Made by a program: the position numbers and the translations under genes
The notes under the pieces: model-generated
Seen by the model: only the letters and a program-made list of their open reading frames with translations
Told to the model about the DNA's origin: nothing
Databases searched by the model: none
NCBI GenBank assembly: GCA_002794775.1
Contig: NBAY01000024.1
Coordinates: 496,001-560,000, forward strand
Direction: 5' to 3'
Source of the DNA: Porodaedalea pini
Lineage: Eukaryota; Basidiomycota; Agaricomycetes; Hymenochaetales; Hymenochaetaceae
DNA: 64,000 bases
Shown: positions 1-9,074 of the stretch, in pieces
Layout: every line of letters begins with the position of its first letter
How positions within the stretch are numbered: position 1 is the stretch's first letter

Positions 1-2495
1 TGACTTCTTTGTGCACAGATTTAATTTGCTGACAAAATGCCTCGAGTACTCGGATCGAGGCTGCTTCAGAATCTGTCGAAAAACATCAACAAAATGGACT
101 CTCATGAATTCGCCGAAGTTTTTGACCTCAAGAACACTCGTGCAAGGCGTGACTTCTGCTAGGGGAGGCAACGAGGATATGCCGTGCTTGGATGCGCTGC
201 AGAGCATGTACCCATGCTCGTCCTTATAACCTTTTCTGACAACCCTCGTGTGTCCACTCGAGATTTCTATGAGGAGCTTCGTTAAAAACCATGAAAATTT
301 TCATTTGTATATTCCAACTTCTGCAGAGTTCCTTGTCTGTAATGAGATTGTTCGCTATATTGATAGGTGGGTAGTATATGTATACAAGTTGTACTCACTG
401 ACGCCACTTGTTAGTGCTGATCGTGCGCTGCGACACAAAGCTTGGGATTACGCCAAATACTTCTTAACTCAGGACATCTATCGGTGTGATATGGTGCTTC
501 AAGCTATTTCAATGACGAGTTTGGGGACTACGGATGATTTCTCCAACTTCAAGAAATCAAAAAGGGAGCAATGCATTCCAGAGGAAGGTGGAAGCACGAC
601 AACGATCTATCGTCATTTGGATAGAAATGGCAACCACATTCATCTTGTAAGCTTAGTTGTCAACTCGGGCGTATGTATAATCGTCTCATTAATTTTTCTT
701 AGAGAGAGAAGCACTACCGTCATGGACCGGTCCTTGAAACACCCCCACTCCTTGAGACACCCCATTTAATTTGGCTCAACAACATATTCCTGAGCTCAAA
801 TTAATGCATAAAAACATTCTACTCATGTAATTATGCTATTTAAAAAAAAACATGAAAAATGGCTTGCATTTGAGAAAGTTATGGGTAAAATGGGTGTGAG
901 AAGGTACTAGAATTGAGTGGTTCAGAATGTTGTTGGCTTGATTCATTCATAAAACATGCACTTCAGCTGGAACAAAAAAAATTCACTTTTCAAGCAGTAT
1001 ATTGTATGTGTCTGCAAAATTTCAAGTCAAATGGATAGAAATTGAGTTGTGTAGAAATTCAGGGAAGTTGTGTAGCGCTTTTTTGAAGCGTCACATTTAT
1101 GTCACATCCCTTTCCGTGTCATGTCTTATGCAGCTCATCTCGAGCTTGCTCACTTCTACCACATAGTTCATGCTAATAAAATACTGTGTGCAATACTTAT
1201 TGACAATAGTAAATACTAGACTATTCTAGAATACTCTACATAGAAAATTAATAATACATGAGAGCAATAGCTCAAATTCCGAGTGAAAATGAGTGTGGGA
1301 AAGTTGTGTTTCAAGGAGTGGTGACATGCTGATTTAGAGTCAAATTGTATGCAATTCATAATTGATTTATTCCTAACTTTTTTCACTCAAAATTTTGCAT
1401 GGATGGACCTTAGTGATATAGCTTTAATGCAATATTTTTTTGGTTTGAGAAAATCAGTGAAGAAATGGTGGAAAATTTGAAATAAAATGTGCTGTTTCAA
1501 GGACTGGTCCATGACGGTACCGCTTCTGTTCCTGTGACATTGTGGAAGAAGATGGCATGACGTACTACCAAGACTGGGTGTTGAAAATGAGAATAGAGTG
1601 TGGCACGGCCTTCTCAAGTGTAGGACTTTACCCACTTGTTGCAGAAGAAGGAGAAGATGGGCAATACGCCTATGTGACATGGATTAATATTTACTTTCAT
1701 GCCTTTGACTGTGCAGAGTGTGAGATCTATGCCAGTTCCTGGGAACACATTCCTTCCACGGTCATGGAAGGCATGAGGTCAGAAGACCTGTGCATTGAGC
1801 TGCACTGTCCTCACCAAAATGCGCTGATAGTTCCTGAAAGACTTGATGTGCTCGTTCTTCGCTATGCTCTGTGTGTATATTCCAAGGCTATGGGTTTTGA
1901 ACAGTGCAGTCTGGATGCGATGGAACCCTTTCTGTAGAGGCCCACACGGGAGCATAATCGGTATCATGAGAAGTACCTGGCGAGGATCATTACTGTGGAA
2001 GAAGTGTTTGGAGGTGCAGAGTTACTGGATGAAGAGAGGCTCTCACCAAGACATGATGTAAGGACGGAATTGGACTCAGACTTTACCGGTAATAGGAATA
2101 AATTCCAGTCATGCAGCAAAAATGGAAAGGTTGAGTCAGATTCCAAGTCAGATGAAACTGAGTTTCTGTCATGTGTAGGAGGTGAAGCTAAACCCATGTC
2201 ATGGACAAGTGAAATGGAGTCCAAATCATGTGATGATATACATCAACACAAGGTCAACACAGATCTCCCGATCTGCAGTGGAGGGGTAGAAATTGAACTG
2301 GGTCCTGGGGAGGATGAGATTGGGCTTGGGGATAAATGAGATAGAGTGCCACTCATGCGGCAAAGAAAAGAAGGACAAATCTGGCTCACTGCAATCTAGT
2401 GAAGTCAAGTCTCTGTCCTGCAAAGGAGTGGAGCCTAAATTTGACTCAGAGATTGGCAGATTGGATTGCTCACCGTGCAATGAACAACATCAAGC
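1..2495 (+). pseudogene. Decayed copy 1 of tail-anchored family (5' part in window)
   Basis: This is a broken third member of the family whose intact copies lie at 11931-15123 and 16710-19872. It enters the window near the start of exon 4: an acceptor lies at about position 18, followed by a stretch parallel to ADKMPRVL of copy 2. Exon 5 (about 420-649), the Cys-motif exon and the acidic region (1995-2490) are recognisable. Lesions seen: premature stops and indels in exon 4 (for example the TAG near 160), a MITE at 717-1517 inside the Cys-motif exon, an in-frame TAG at 1935-1937 after which the frame continues (REHNRYHEKYLARI against REHKLYHNRFWARV), a frameshift around 2293-2339, and a gypsy element inserted at 2495/2496. 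The 5' third lies outside the window. Homology to copies 2 and 3 is plain by eye. No function is recognised. Confidence 0.85.
717..1517. mobile_element. MITE-like DNA element, TA target site (Tc1/mariner type)
   Basis: This is an 801-bp non-coding, AT-rich insertion bounded by 25-bp terminal inverted repeats (717-741 and 1493-1517, one mismatch, outer bases CCGTCATGGAC). TA dinucleotides lie on both sides (715-716 and 1518-1519). TA target duplication and short inverted termini are typical of non-autonomous Tc1/mariner elements. A second, inner inverted motif (CACTCCTTGA followed by ACAC) occurs near the left end (about 745-760) and reversed near 1304-1325. No transposase ORF is present. Removing the element and one TA restores an uninterrupted frame matching the paralogues, which fixes the boundaries. 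Confidence 0.85.
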
Positions 2496-2929
2496 TGTTA
2501 GAACCGGAACTTTCACCTTTTCCTTTATTTTCCCTTTTACCATTTCCTTTATTATATTCGTCCTTTTCATTATATTTACCCACCTTACACAATCATTCCC
2601 ACACTCCTTTTCACATGACCTTCATTTGTTCCATTCCAAGTTACATAAACTATACAGTACTTAGATAATCCGGTCTCACAATCGGCGTGAATAAAAGGTT
2701 TGAGGAACTCGCATGAACACTTGTTCTGCTTTTCCTCTTACCTCTGCGACGACCTAGGTGAGACCGTGTCCCCTCCTGTAGTAGTGTATATTGTATTAAT
2801 CCTCTTACCTCTGCGACGACCTAGTCTGAGCAAGCGTGTCCCGAGTCTACGCTCGAGTATAGCACATCCCAGACAACAGTCAGCCGAGGCCTGCCCAGTC
2901 CGAGTCGTCTCCCGGACTCCCGCCTAACA
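2496..2929 (+). repeat. Gypsy-1 5' LTR
   Basis: 434 bp, starting TGTTAGAACC and ending CGCCTAACA. It contains an ATAAAA box at 2691-2696, and 27-32 bp downstream the segment GTTCTGCTTTT (2723-2733), a likely transcript start by the self-priming argument. Two direct copies of a ~24-bp motif (CTCTTACCTCTGCGACGACC plus flanks) lie at about 2736-2760 and 2802-2826. Confidence 0.95.
2691..2733 (+). promoter_or_regulatory. LTR core promoter and inferred transcript 5' end
   Basis: A TATA-like ATAAAAG at 2691 is followed about 30 bp later by GTTCTGCTTTT (2723-2733). In Tf1-type chromoviruses the RNA 5' end is the primer, so the start site is inferred to be 2723 from its complementarity to 2931-2941. 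The distance to the TATA-like box is the normal one. The same arrangement is conserved in Gypsy-2. Confidence 0.6.
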
Positions 2930-2930
2930 T

Positions 2931-2941
2931 AAAAGCAGAAC
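2931..2941 (+). other. Self-primer binding site of Gypsy-1
   Basis: AAAAGCAGAAC begins one base after the 5' LTR and is the exact reverse complement of LTR segment 2723-2733. It does not have the TGG start of a usual tRNA-primed site. Self-priming by the first ~11 nt of the transcript is established for fission yeast Tf1 and related fungal chromoviruses. Here it is inferred from complementarity alone. Confidence 0.7.
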
Positions 2942-3640
2942 CTCACCCAGGCTCATCCCCAGCGTAAGTCGTCGCTGTCGACTCGCCTTCACTCGGTCTA
3001 GAGGAGCGCTCCCCTCGACGGACTTGACGTGTAAACCCCCTAAACGACAACCCTCAACCCTGCCCGGACGTTTTCGGACGTTCGTGTATTACGTAAAATA
3101 TATCAACCGACATTTCCTGACCCTGGCTCTACGAATTAGCCTCTGGTGGAGCACGCACCTAACGTGGACGTGGGTAACAAGACGAGTCCAAACTTCGACG
3201 ACAATCTCGTTTGTAATCTCACTCGGATCCTACCGCCTCGTCATCAACTTCGCTGATGAACCCGCTCAACGTTGGCGTAACCCTGGATCGAACGCGCAAC
3301 CGATCCCTGTTCCTCCGCCAACGTCAAGATAGATCTCACCAACGAACAGCAACGGGCCCTCCCTGCTTCAGCCCGTTGGGATCCGGACCGACCAGGCTAC
3401 GTCGCGACCAATAATAGCGGCGTCACTCAAGACATCTGGTGGAGTGAAATCCGGCGCAGCTGGTATTCATCAGACGAACAAGGGAGGAGAGCAAGGTGGC
3501 CCCCAGCTGCTCCGTCGTCACCTGCACCGTCAACGTCTACGGTCAACCTACCACCGACCCCAGGTCCTTACCGCGAAAACAACAGAGACCCCTCACCGCC
3601 GACTCCTCCAGAACCTTCGACACCCACACCCGAACCCGCG

Positions 3641-4720
3641 ATGTCAGCAGAAGGTTTCAGCCAACAGCAAATGGCGCAGATCGCGGCCATCGTTGCGAAT
3701 GCCTTCGCCCATCAGGCGAACAACGCCCCAGCACCGGTCGCGGCCGCTAACCCCCCGACCCCCAACATAGATGTCGCCCGGCCACGAGAATTCACTGGTG
3801 GCGACGATTACCTCGACTTCAGACGTGAAGTCCTCCTTTTTGTATCCGCAAATCCAAGTCGATACCCTACGTCAGGGAGTAAGATTTATGTAGCTCTCTC
3901 CTACCTGAAGGGTGGTAATGCGGCAACGTGGGCGCAGAACTACGTCGAGGAGTCGACAACGTCGGGGATCGTCACCTTCACCGACAGCTGGGAAAGATTC
4001 CAGGAACGACTCGACGCCTCGTTCGATGACCCGAATCACAAGGAGAAAGCGCTGAAGGATTTCCGAGATAAGGTTCAGAAGGACCTAACCGCAGACGAGT
4101 TCTTCCAGAAGTTCGACGTGATAATTAAGCGCGCCGAGTTGAAAGACGACAGCGTCATCTGCGATCGCCTCAAGCGGGCGATGAACATCGAGGTGGTCCG
4201 TGGAGTGCTAAGGTCGACGCCAGTCCCAACGAAATACGAGGATTGGAAGAACAAGGCAATTGAAATAGACCGCGGCGAACAGCAGATTCGCGCTATCCAA
4301 CGAGGACGCGCCTTTCTTCCCCCTCCTCGCCTACCACAACAAGCGCCCCCGGCTCGCCGTCAGGTAGCGGCCCCTCATGTCGACAGACGCGATGCGACCG
4401 GCGTCACCTTTGGAGGCGCTGGTCAACCGATGGACGTCTCGATGAACGAGGCACAACGACGACGTGCGTGCTGGATTTGCGGCGGACTGGGGCACTTTAA
4501 GGACAAATGTCCGCAGGCGAAGCTGATCATCCAGCGTATGTTGGAACTGATGGCACCGGGCGAGCGCCGCCTCATCGCCGACGAGCTCGGCGCGATGAAG
4601 GAGTCGGCATTCGAGGAAGTCGTGGACACTCGAAGGTCGACGGTGGAGAACTATGTGGAGGAAGAAGACAATGACGAAGAGATCGTCGACTCGCAGGGTT
4701 TTGCGAGTGGTCAGGCGTAG
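3641..4720 (+). CDS. gag: Gypsy-1 Gag
   Basis: 359-aa structural protein that forms the retrotransposon particle and binds genomic RNA. It has a capsid-type helical core (about residues 50-220, including LDFRREVLLFVSANPSRYPT and YLKGGNAATWAQNYVE) and a CCHC zinc knuckle near residue 280 (CWICGGLGHFKDKC). The ATG at 3641 is the first in frame. The same frame is open upstream from about 3282 with no ATG, encodes a Trp-rich segment (DIWWSEI, SWYSSDEQGRR) and is conserved in Gypsy-2, so the real N-terminus may be longer. Gag ends at TAG 4718-4720 and overlaps the pol frame. Confidence 0.93.
   Translation: MSAEGFSQQQMAQIAAIVANAFAHQANNAPAPVAAANPPTPNIDVARPREFTGGDDYLDFRREVLLFVSANPSRYPTSGSKIYVALSYLKGGNAATWAQNYVEESTTSGIVTFTDSWERFQERLDASFDDPNHKEKALKDFRDKVQKDLTADEFFQKFDVIIKRAELKDDSVICDRLKRAMNIEVVRGVLRSTPVPTKYEDWKNKAIEIDRGEQQIRAIQRGRAFLPPPRLPQQAPPARRQVAAPHVDRRDATGVTFGGAGQPMDVSMNEAQRRRACWICGGLGHFKDKCPQAKLIIQRMLELMAPGERRLIADELGAMKESAFEEVVDTRRSTVENYVEEEDNDEEIVDSQGFASGQA
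4696..4702 (+). other. Predicted -1 ribosomal frameshift site GGGTTTT
   Basis: The heptamer is phased G GGT TTT in the gag frame, matching the X XXY YYZ rule. The -1 frame is closed by TGA at 4672-4674, opens at 4675 and runs without a stop into pol, so the slip site falls in the 46-nt overlap. Gypsy-2 has the identical, identically phased heptamer. Use is inferred; a downstream RNA structure was not computed. Confidence 0.65.
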
Positions 4721-7700
4721 CCATCGGGGCGACTGATCGAGAAGAACAAGGGACTTCGAATCCGGTTTCGCTAAAATATAACCAACCGTCTGTACAATAC
4801 ATAGATGCAAACGACGTCGATGGTTTTCCCGATTACGAAGTCCCCACCGGTGTGAACAAAGATGAAGAGTACGAGCAACTGTTCATGAGAGGAACTGGCG
4901 GACGCCAGCTGGACCTTCTCCTGACCGTTGAGCATGAAATAGCAGGTGAGGCGAGAGAGGTAGATGCGCATGCCCTTGTGGATTCGGGATGCACGGGATC
5001 CTGCATCGACGTCAGGTTCGTCGAGAGGTACGGGTTGGAAACGAAACGCTACATTCAACCCCTCGCGGTGCTGAACGCCAATGGCACGCACAATGAGGCC
5101 GGATTGATCGAGGAGTACGTTGACGTCGAACTCATGATCGGCCGTCATCGGGAGAAGATCGTCCTCGCAGTAACGTCCCTAGCGTCATCGAACATCTTTC
5201 TGGGGTACGACTGGCTTCGACGTCACAATCCGGAGGTCGACTGGAAAACAGGCTCGATCGAATTCACCCGCTGTCCAGAAGAATGTGCGATCGAGAGGGA
5301 GCCGGTGGAGGACCTAGGCGAGGTAAAGAAGGTGGTGGAGCAGATGAGGAGCGTGAGTGAGATGCGAATGGACAAGACGTCCTGGCCCGCATACCTCAAC
5401 GACTACGCCGACGTTTTCAGCGAAAAAGGTTTCGAGAAGCTGCCGGAACACCGACCCTGGGACCATGTCATCGACTTGAAGCCCGACTTCAAACCGAGCG
5501 ACTGTAAGATCTACCCGCTCATGCCGACTGAGCAGCAGTCACTCAAGGACTTCCTTGATGAAAACCTGAAGTCGGGTCGCATTCGACGGTCGATATCGCC
5601 CATGGCATCGCCCTTCTTCTTCATTAAGAAGGCCGACAAATCGCTACACCCGATCCAGGATTACCGTAAGCTCAATGACGGTACGATCAAGAACAAGTAT
5701 CCCCTCCCTCTCATTGACGAACTCGTCGACAAGGTCAAGAAAGCGAAGTACATCACTAAGCTTGACCTTCGCTGGGGGTACTACAATATCCGGATCCGCG
5801 AGGGTGACGAATGGAAGGCAGCGTTTCACACGAACATGGGCCTCTTCGAACCGACGGTCATGTTTTTTGGCCTTTGCAACGCGCCGGCCATGTTCCAGGC
5901 CTTTGTCAACCACATCTTTAAGGACCTAATCTACGCGAACTTGATCATCGTATACCTCGACGACATTCTGATCCTCTCGGAAACCATTGAGGAGCATATC
6001 GACACGTCGAGGCGCGTACTCCAGATCCTCCGAGAGAATGGCCTGTACCTGAAGCCAGAGAAGTGCGAGTTTGACGCTAAGGTCGTCAAATACCTCGGCC
6101 ACATCATCGGCAATGGAGAGATCAGGGCTGACCCGGCAAAGACGGAGGCGATTGCGAACTGGCCAGTCCCACGGAACCTCAAGGAGCTGCAACAGTTCCT
6201 CGGCATGGGAAACTGGCTGAGACGGTTTATTAAGGACTACAGCAAGGTGGTCCGACCGTTGACGTCGTTAACGGGCAAAAAGGACTGGGTATGGGAGACC
6301 GAACAGCAGGAAGCGTTCGAGGAGCTGAGACGACGTCTCTGCTCACCTCCAGTCCTAGCCATCGCCAATGACGAGGGCCCTTTCCGCGTAGAAGCGGACT
6401 CGTCGAACTTTGCGCTCGGTGGTGTGTTGTTGCAGAAGCAGGAAGGGAAGTGGAGGGTGATCGCCTACCGGTCAGAGGCACTTGAACCGGCGGAACGAAA
6501 CTACGAGATCTACGACAAGGAGATGCTCGCGATCGTTTTGGCGCTCAAGGAGTGGCGGCAATACCTCCTTGGCGCTCGCCACAAAATTGAAATCTGGTCC
6601 GACCACGCCAACCTCACCTACTTCAGGTCAGCGCAGAAGCTGAGCTATCGTCAAGCTCGCTGGCGAACCGAACTCGAGGAATTCGACTTCCACCTCGAAC
6701 ACAAGTCGGGGAAGACAATGGGCAAGGCCGACTTGCTGTCACGCAAGGCGGGCTATGATCAGGGCAAGGATGACAATGACGGCGTTGTGTTCATCAAGGA
6801 GAAATGGCTGAACTGTGGGGTGGTAAGGACGTCGCGTGATGAAATGTTGGAACGAGTGGGTGAGGCGCAGAGAGCGCAAGACGAGTCGGAGAGGCTGCCG
6901 AATATGGTGAAGGTCGACGGGTTGTGGCGGATGAAAAGCAAGGTGTACGTGCCGTCGACGATGAAGGAAGCGGTATTGCGGGAGTACCACGACTCGACCC
7001 TGGCAGGACATCCTGGATCGTCGAAGACGGTCGAACTGGTACGTCGAGACTTCTGGTGGGCGTCAATGTTCTCCGATGTCCGAGCATACGTCCGAGGATG
7101 CGACCGTTGTCAACGGACGAAAGCCTTAAGAACGTCGAGGTCTAGACCGCTCCATCCAAACGCTGTCCCTGAAGGACCCTGGGAAATTGTTACGGTCGAC
7201 CTAATCGGAGAGCTCCCGGACTCCAAGGGACACAACGCGATCTGCGTCTTCACGGATAGGTTCTCGAAGCAGATGCACGCGATCCCGACGACGACGAGGC
7301 TGTCAGCAGAAGGCATGGCCCAGATGTACCGCGACCACGTCTTCCGCCTCCATGGCCTACCAAAGAAGATCATCCATGACCGAGGCACGCAGTTCGATGC
7401 ATCGATGATGAAGGAACTGTACAAACTTCTGCACATTGAAGGCAACCCGTCGACAGCGTACCATCCACAGACGGATGGTCAAACGGAACGCGTTAACCAA
7501 GAGCTCGAACAGTACCTTCGACTCTTCGTTAACCATCGGCAATTGGACTGGAAGGACTGGCTCCCCCTCGCAGAGTTCGCATACAACAACCGCGAACACT
7601 CAGCAACGAAGATGTCCCCCTTCTACGCGAACACGGGACGTCACCCCTTGAGCTTCGACACGACGCGAACCTCATCCGCTAACATGTCAGCGGAAGAATT

Positions 7701-8346
7701 CGCAAAGCACATCAAGGAGACTCATCGCGTTGCTAAGGACAACCTAGTCAAGGCAGCAGAGGACATGAAGCGATACCATGACCGGACAGCAGGAGCTTCG
7801 GTGGAGTACAAGGCTGGAGACAAGGTCTTCCTTGACGGGCGAAACATCAGTACGGACTCGCCGACAAAGAAACTCGCAGATAAATGGTACGGCCCCTTTG
7901 ACGTAGTCGACAAGGTAGGAGCGAGCGCGTACAAGCTCAAACTCCCGAAGCGATGGAAAAAGGTCCACCCTGTCTTCAACGAAGCCCTGTTGAAACCCAC
8001 CGTCGAACCGTCCTTTGAAAGCCAGAAGCAACCGCTGCCGCCGCCGCCAGACATCGTCGACAACGAGGAGGAATACGAACTCGAGGAAGTCTTAGACTCA
8101 CGTCTACACCGAGGGAAACTACAGTACCTTGTCAAGTGGGTCGGCTACAATGAACCTACTTGGCAGCCTGAGACGGATTTCGGCGAGAACGTGAAGGAGG
8201 CGATCGCTGAGTTCTACCTCAAACATCCCGGTGCACCTCGGAAACTCGACATCCCTCGTCAACGACTCCATCCGCTCTTCGTCGACACCGAGCCCGACGA
8301 CCGCGATCATGGTTGGTCGGGACGCCCAACCTTGAAGGGGGGGTAA
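4702..8346 (+). CDS. pol: Gypsy-1 Pol (PR-RT-RNaseH-IN-chromodomain)
   Basis: Polyprotein of about 1215 codons counted from the slip site. Domains in order: aspartic protease (ALVDSGCTGSCID), reverse transcriptase with the YLDD active site (IIVYLDDILIL), RNase H (VEADSSNFALGGVLL), integrase with an HHCC zinc finger (HPGSSKTVELV, then CDRCQRTK) and a DDE core (TVDLIGELPDS, HDRGTQFD, DGQTERVNQELEQ), and a C-terminal chromodomain (LVKWVGYNEPTWQPETDF). The chromodomain is thought to direct integration to histone-marked chromatin. No independent ATG opens the ORF, in line with frameshift expression. Three residues normally conserved in RT are changed relative to Gypsy-2: R to H in SLHPIQDYRKLN, R to H in AAFHTNMG, and T to M in NAPAMFQ. 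The copy may therefore be weakened. Confidence 0.95.
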   Translation, partial: CEWSGVAIGATDREEQGTSNPVSLKYNQPSVQYIDANDVDGFPDYEVPTGVNKDEEYEQLFMRGTGGRQLDLLLTVEHEIAGEAREVDAHALVDSGCTGSCIDVRFVERYGLETKRYIQPLAVLNANGTHNEAGLIEEYVDVELMIGRHREKIVLAVTSLASSNIFLGYDWLRRHNPEVDWKTGSIEFTRCPEECAIEREPVEDLGEVKKVVEQMRSVSEMRMDKTSWPAYLNDYADVFSEKGFEKLPEHRPWDHVIDLKPDFKPSDCKIYPLMPTEQQSLKDFLDENLKSGRIRRSISPMASPFFFIKKADKSLHPIQDYRKLNDGTIKNKYPLPLIDELVDKVKKAKYITKLDLRWGYYNIRIREGDEWKAAFHTNMGLFEPTVMFFGLCNAPAMFQAFVNHIFKDLIYANLIIVYLDDILILSETIEEHIDTSRRVLQILRENGLYLKPEKCEFDAKVVKYLGHIIGNGEIRADPAKTEAIANWPVPRNLKELQQFLGMGNWLRRFIKDYSKVVRPLTSLTGKKDWVWETEQQEAFEELRRRLCSPPVLAIANDEGPFRVEADSSNFALGGVLLQKQEGKWRVIAYRSEALEPAERNYEIYDKEMLAIVLALKEWRQYLLGARHKIEIWSDHANLTYFRSAQKLSYRQARWRTELEEFDFHLEHKSGKTMGKADLLSRKAGYDQGKDDNDGVVFIKEKWLNCGVVRTSRDEMLERVGEAQRAQDESERLPNMVKVDGLWRMKSKVYVPSTMKEAVLREYHDSTLAGHPGSSKTVELVRRDFWWASMFSDVRAYVRGCDRCQRTKALRTSRSRPLHPNAVPEGPWEIVTVDLIGELPDSKGHNAICVFTDRFSKQMHAIPTTTRLSAEGMAQMYRDHVFRLHGLPKKIIHDRGTQFDASMMKELYKLLHIEGNPSTAYHPQTDGQTERVNQELEQYLRLFVNHRQLDWKDWLPLAEFAYNNREHSATKMSPFYANTGRHPLSFDTTRTSSANMSAEEFAKHIKETHRVAKDNLVKAAEDMKRYHDRTAGASVEYKAGDKVFLDGRNISTDSPTKKLADKWYGPFDVVDKVGASAYKLKLPKRWKKVHPVFNEALLKPTVEPSFESQKQPLPPPPDIVDNEEEYELEEVLDSRLHRGKLQYLVKWVGYNEPTWQPETDFGENVKEAIAEFYLKHPGAPRKLDIPRQRLHPLFVDTEPDDRDHGWSGRPTLKGG
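8334..8343 (+). other. Polypurine tract of Gypsy-1
   Basis: GAAGGGGGGG lies next to the pol TAA stop and the 3' LTR. It is the expected plus-strand primer. Confidence 0.7.
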
Positions 8347-8780
8347 TGTTAGAACCGGAACTTTCACCTTTTCCTTTATTTTCCCTTTTACCATTTCCTT
8401 TATTATATTCGTCCTTTTCATTATATTTACCCACCTTACACAATCATTCCCACACTCCTTTTCACATGACCTTCATTTGTTCCATTCCAAGTTACATAAA
8501 CTATACAGTACTTAGATAATCCGGTCTCACAATCGGCGTGAATAAAAGGTTTGAGGAACTCGCATGAACACTTGTTCTGCTTTTCCTCTTACCTCTGCGA
8601 CGACCTAGGTGAGACCGTGTCCCCTCCTGTAGTAGTGTATATTGTATTAATCCTCTTACCTCTGCGACGACCTAGTCTGAGCAAGCGTGTCCCGAGTCTA
8701 CGCTCGAGTATAGCACATCCCAGACAACAGTCAGCCGAGGCCTGCCCAGTCCGAGTCGTCTCCCGGACTCCCGCCTAACA
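8347..8780 (+). repeat. Gypsy-1 3' LTR
   Basis: 434 bp. No difference from the 5' LTR was found by eye. It starts directly after the pol stop codon and is followed by target duplication CAAGC. Confidence 0.95.
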
Positions 8781-8932
8781 CAAGCGAGGTCAATAGGAGA
8801 GTCTTTTGACACACATCTACCAACCTGAGGTGGAGCGGTGGAAGCCAGACTAGCAACTGAATTGGATGAACCAATTGCAGATGAGGTGGAAGGTCAAGCT
8901 ATTGCTTCTGAATTTCAATGTGCAAGTAAGCA
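8781..8932 (+). pseudogene. Tail of decayed copy 1 resuming after Gypsy-1
   Basis: Past the target duplication the sequence encodes DEPIADEVEGQAIASE, parallel to DEPVADEPGAQVIVSE near the end of the acidic region of copy 3 (about 19657-19704). A donor-like GTAAGC follows at about 8925. The tail-anchor exon that should come next was not found before the solo LTR. This shows Gypsy-1 landed inside the gene rather than beside it. Confidence 0.8.
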
Positions 8933-9074
8933 CAGTATCTGCTCAGATCATCAGATACTGTAGTATTAAGGACCACAAAGTTTGCGCTACTTGCAAAATA
9001 CATTGTTAGTCTCAAAATTGCATGAGTTTGATGACATCAGTGGTGATAAGAAAGAGAAAGGTTTGTGGTGAGAC

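Larger units (their letters stand above)
2496..8780 (+). mobile_element. Gypsy-1: full-length Ty3/gypsy chromovirus
   Basis: This is a 6285-bp LTR retrotransposon with TG...CA LTRs of 434 bp each (2496-2929, 8347-8780) that look identical, implying recent insertion. A 5-bp target duplication CAAGC lies at 2491-2495 and 8781-8785. Internal parts in order are a self-priming site (2931-2941), a leader, gag (3641-4720) and pol (protease, RT, RNase H, integrase, chromodomain; ends 8346), with a purine tract (8334-8343) directly before the 3' LTR. The domain order and C-terminal chromodomain place it in the chromoviruses. It interrupts the acidic 3' part of decayed copy 1, whose tail resumes at 8781. 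Confidence 0.97.

Noticed and set aside
4771..8421. Many antisense and alternate-frame ORFs over Gypsy-1 pol (also 49386-53796 over Gypsy-2)
   Set aside because: They mirror the real gag and pol frames, are shared by both elements only because the coding strand is conserved, and show no family motifs.
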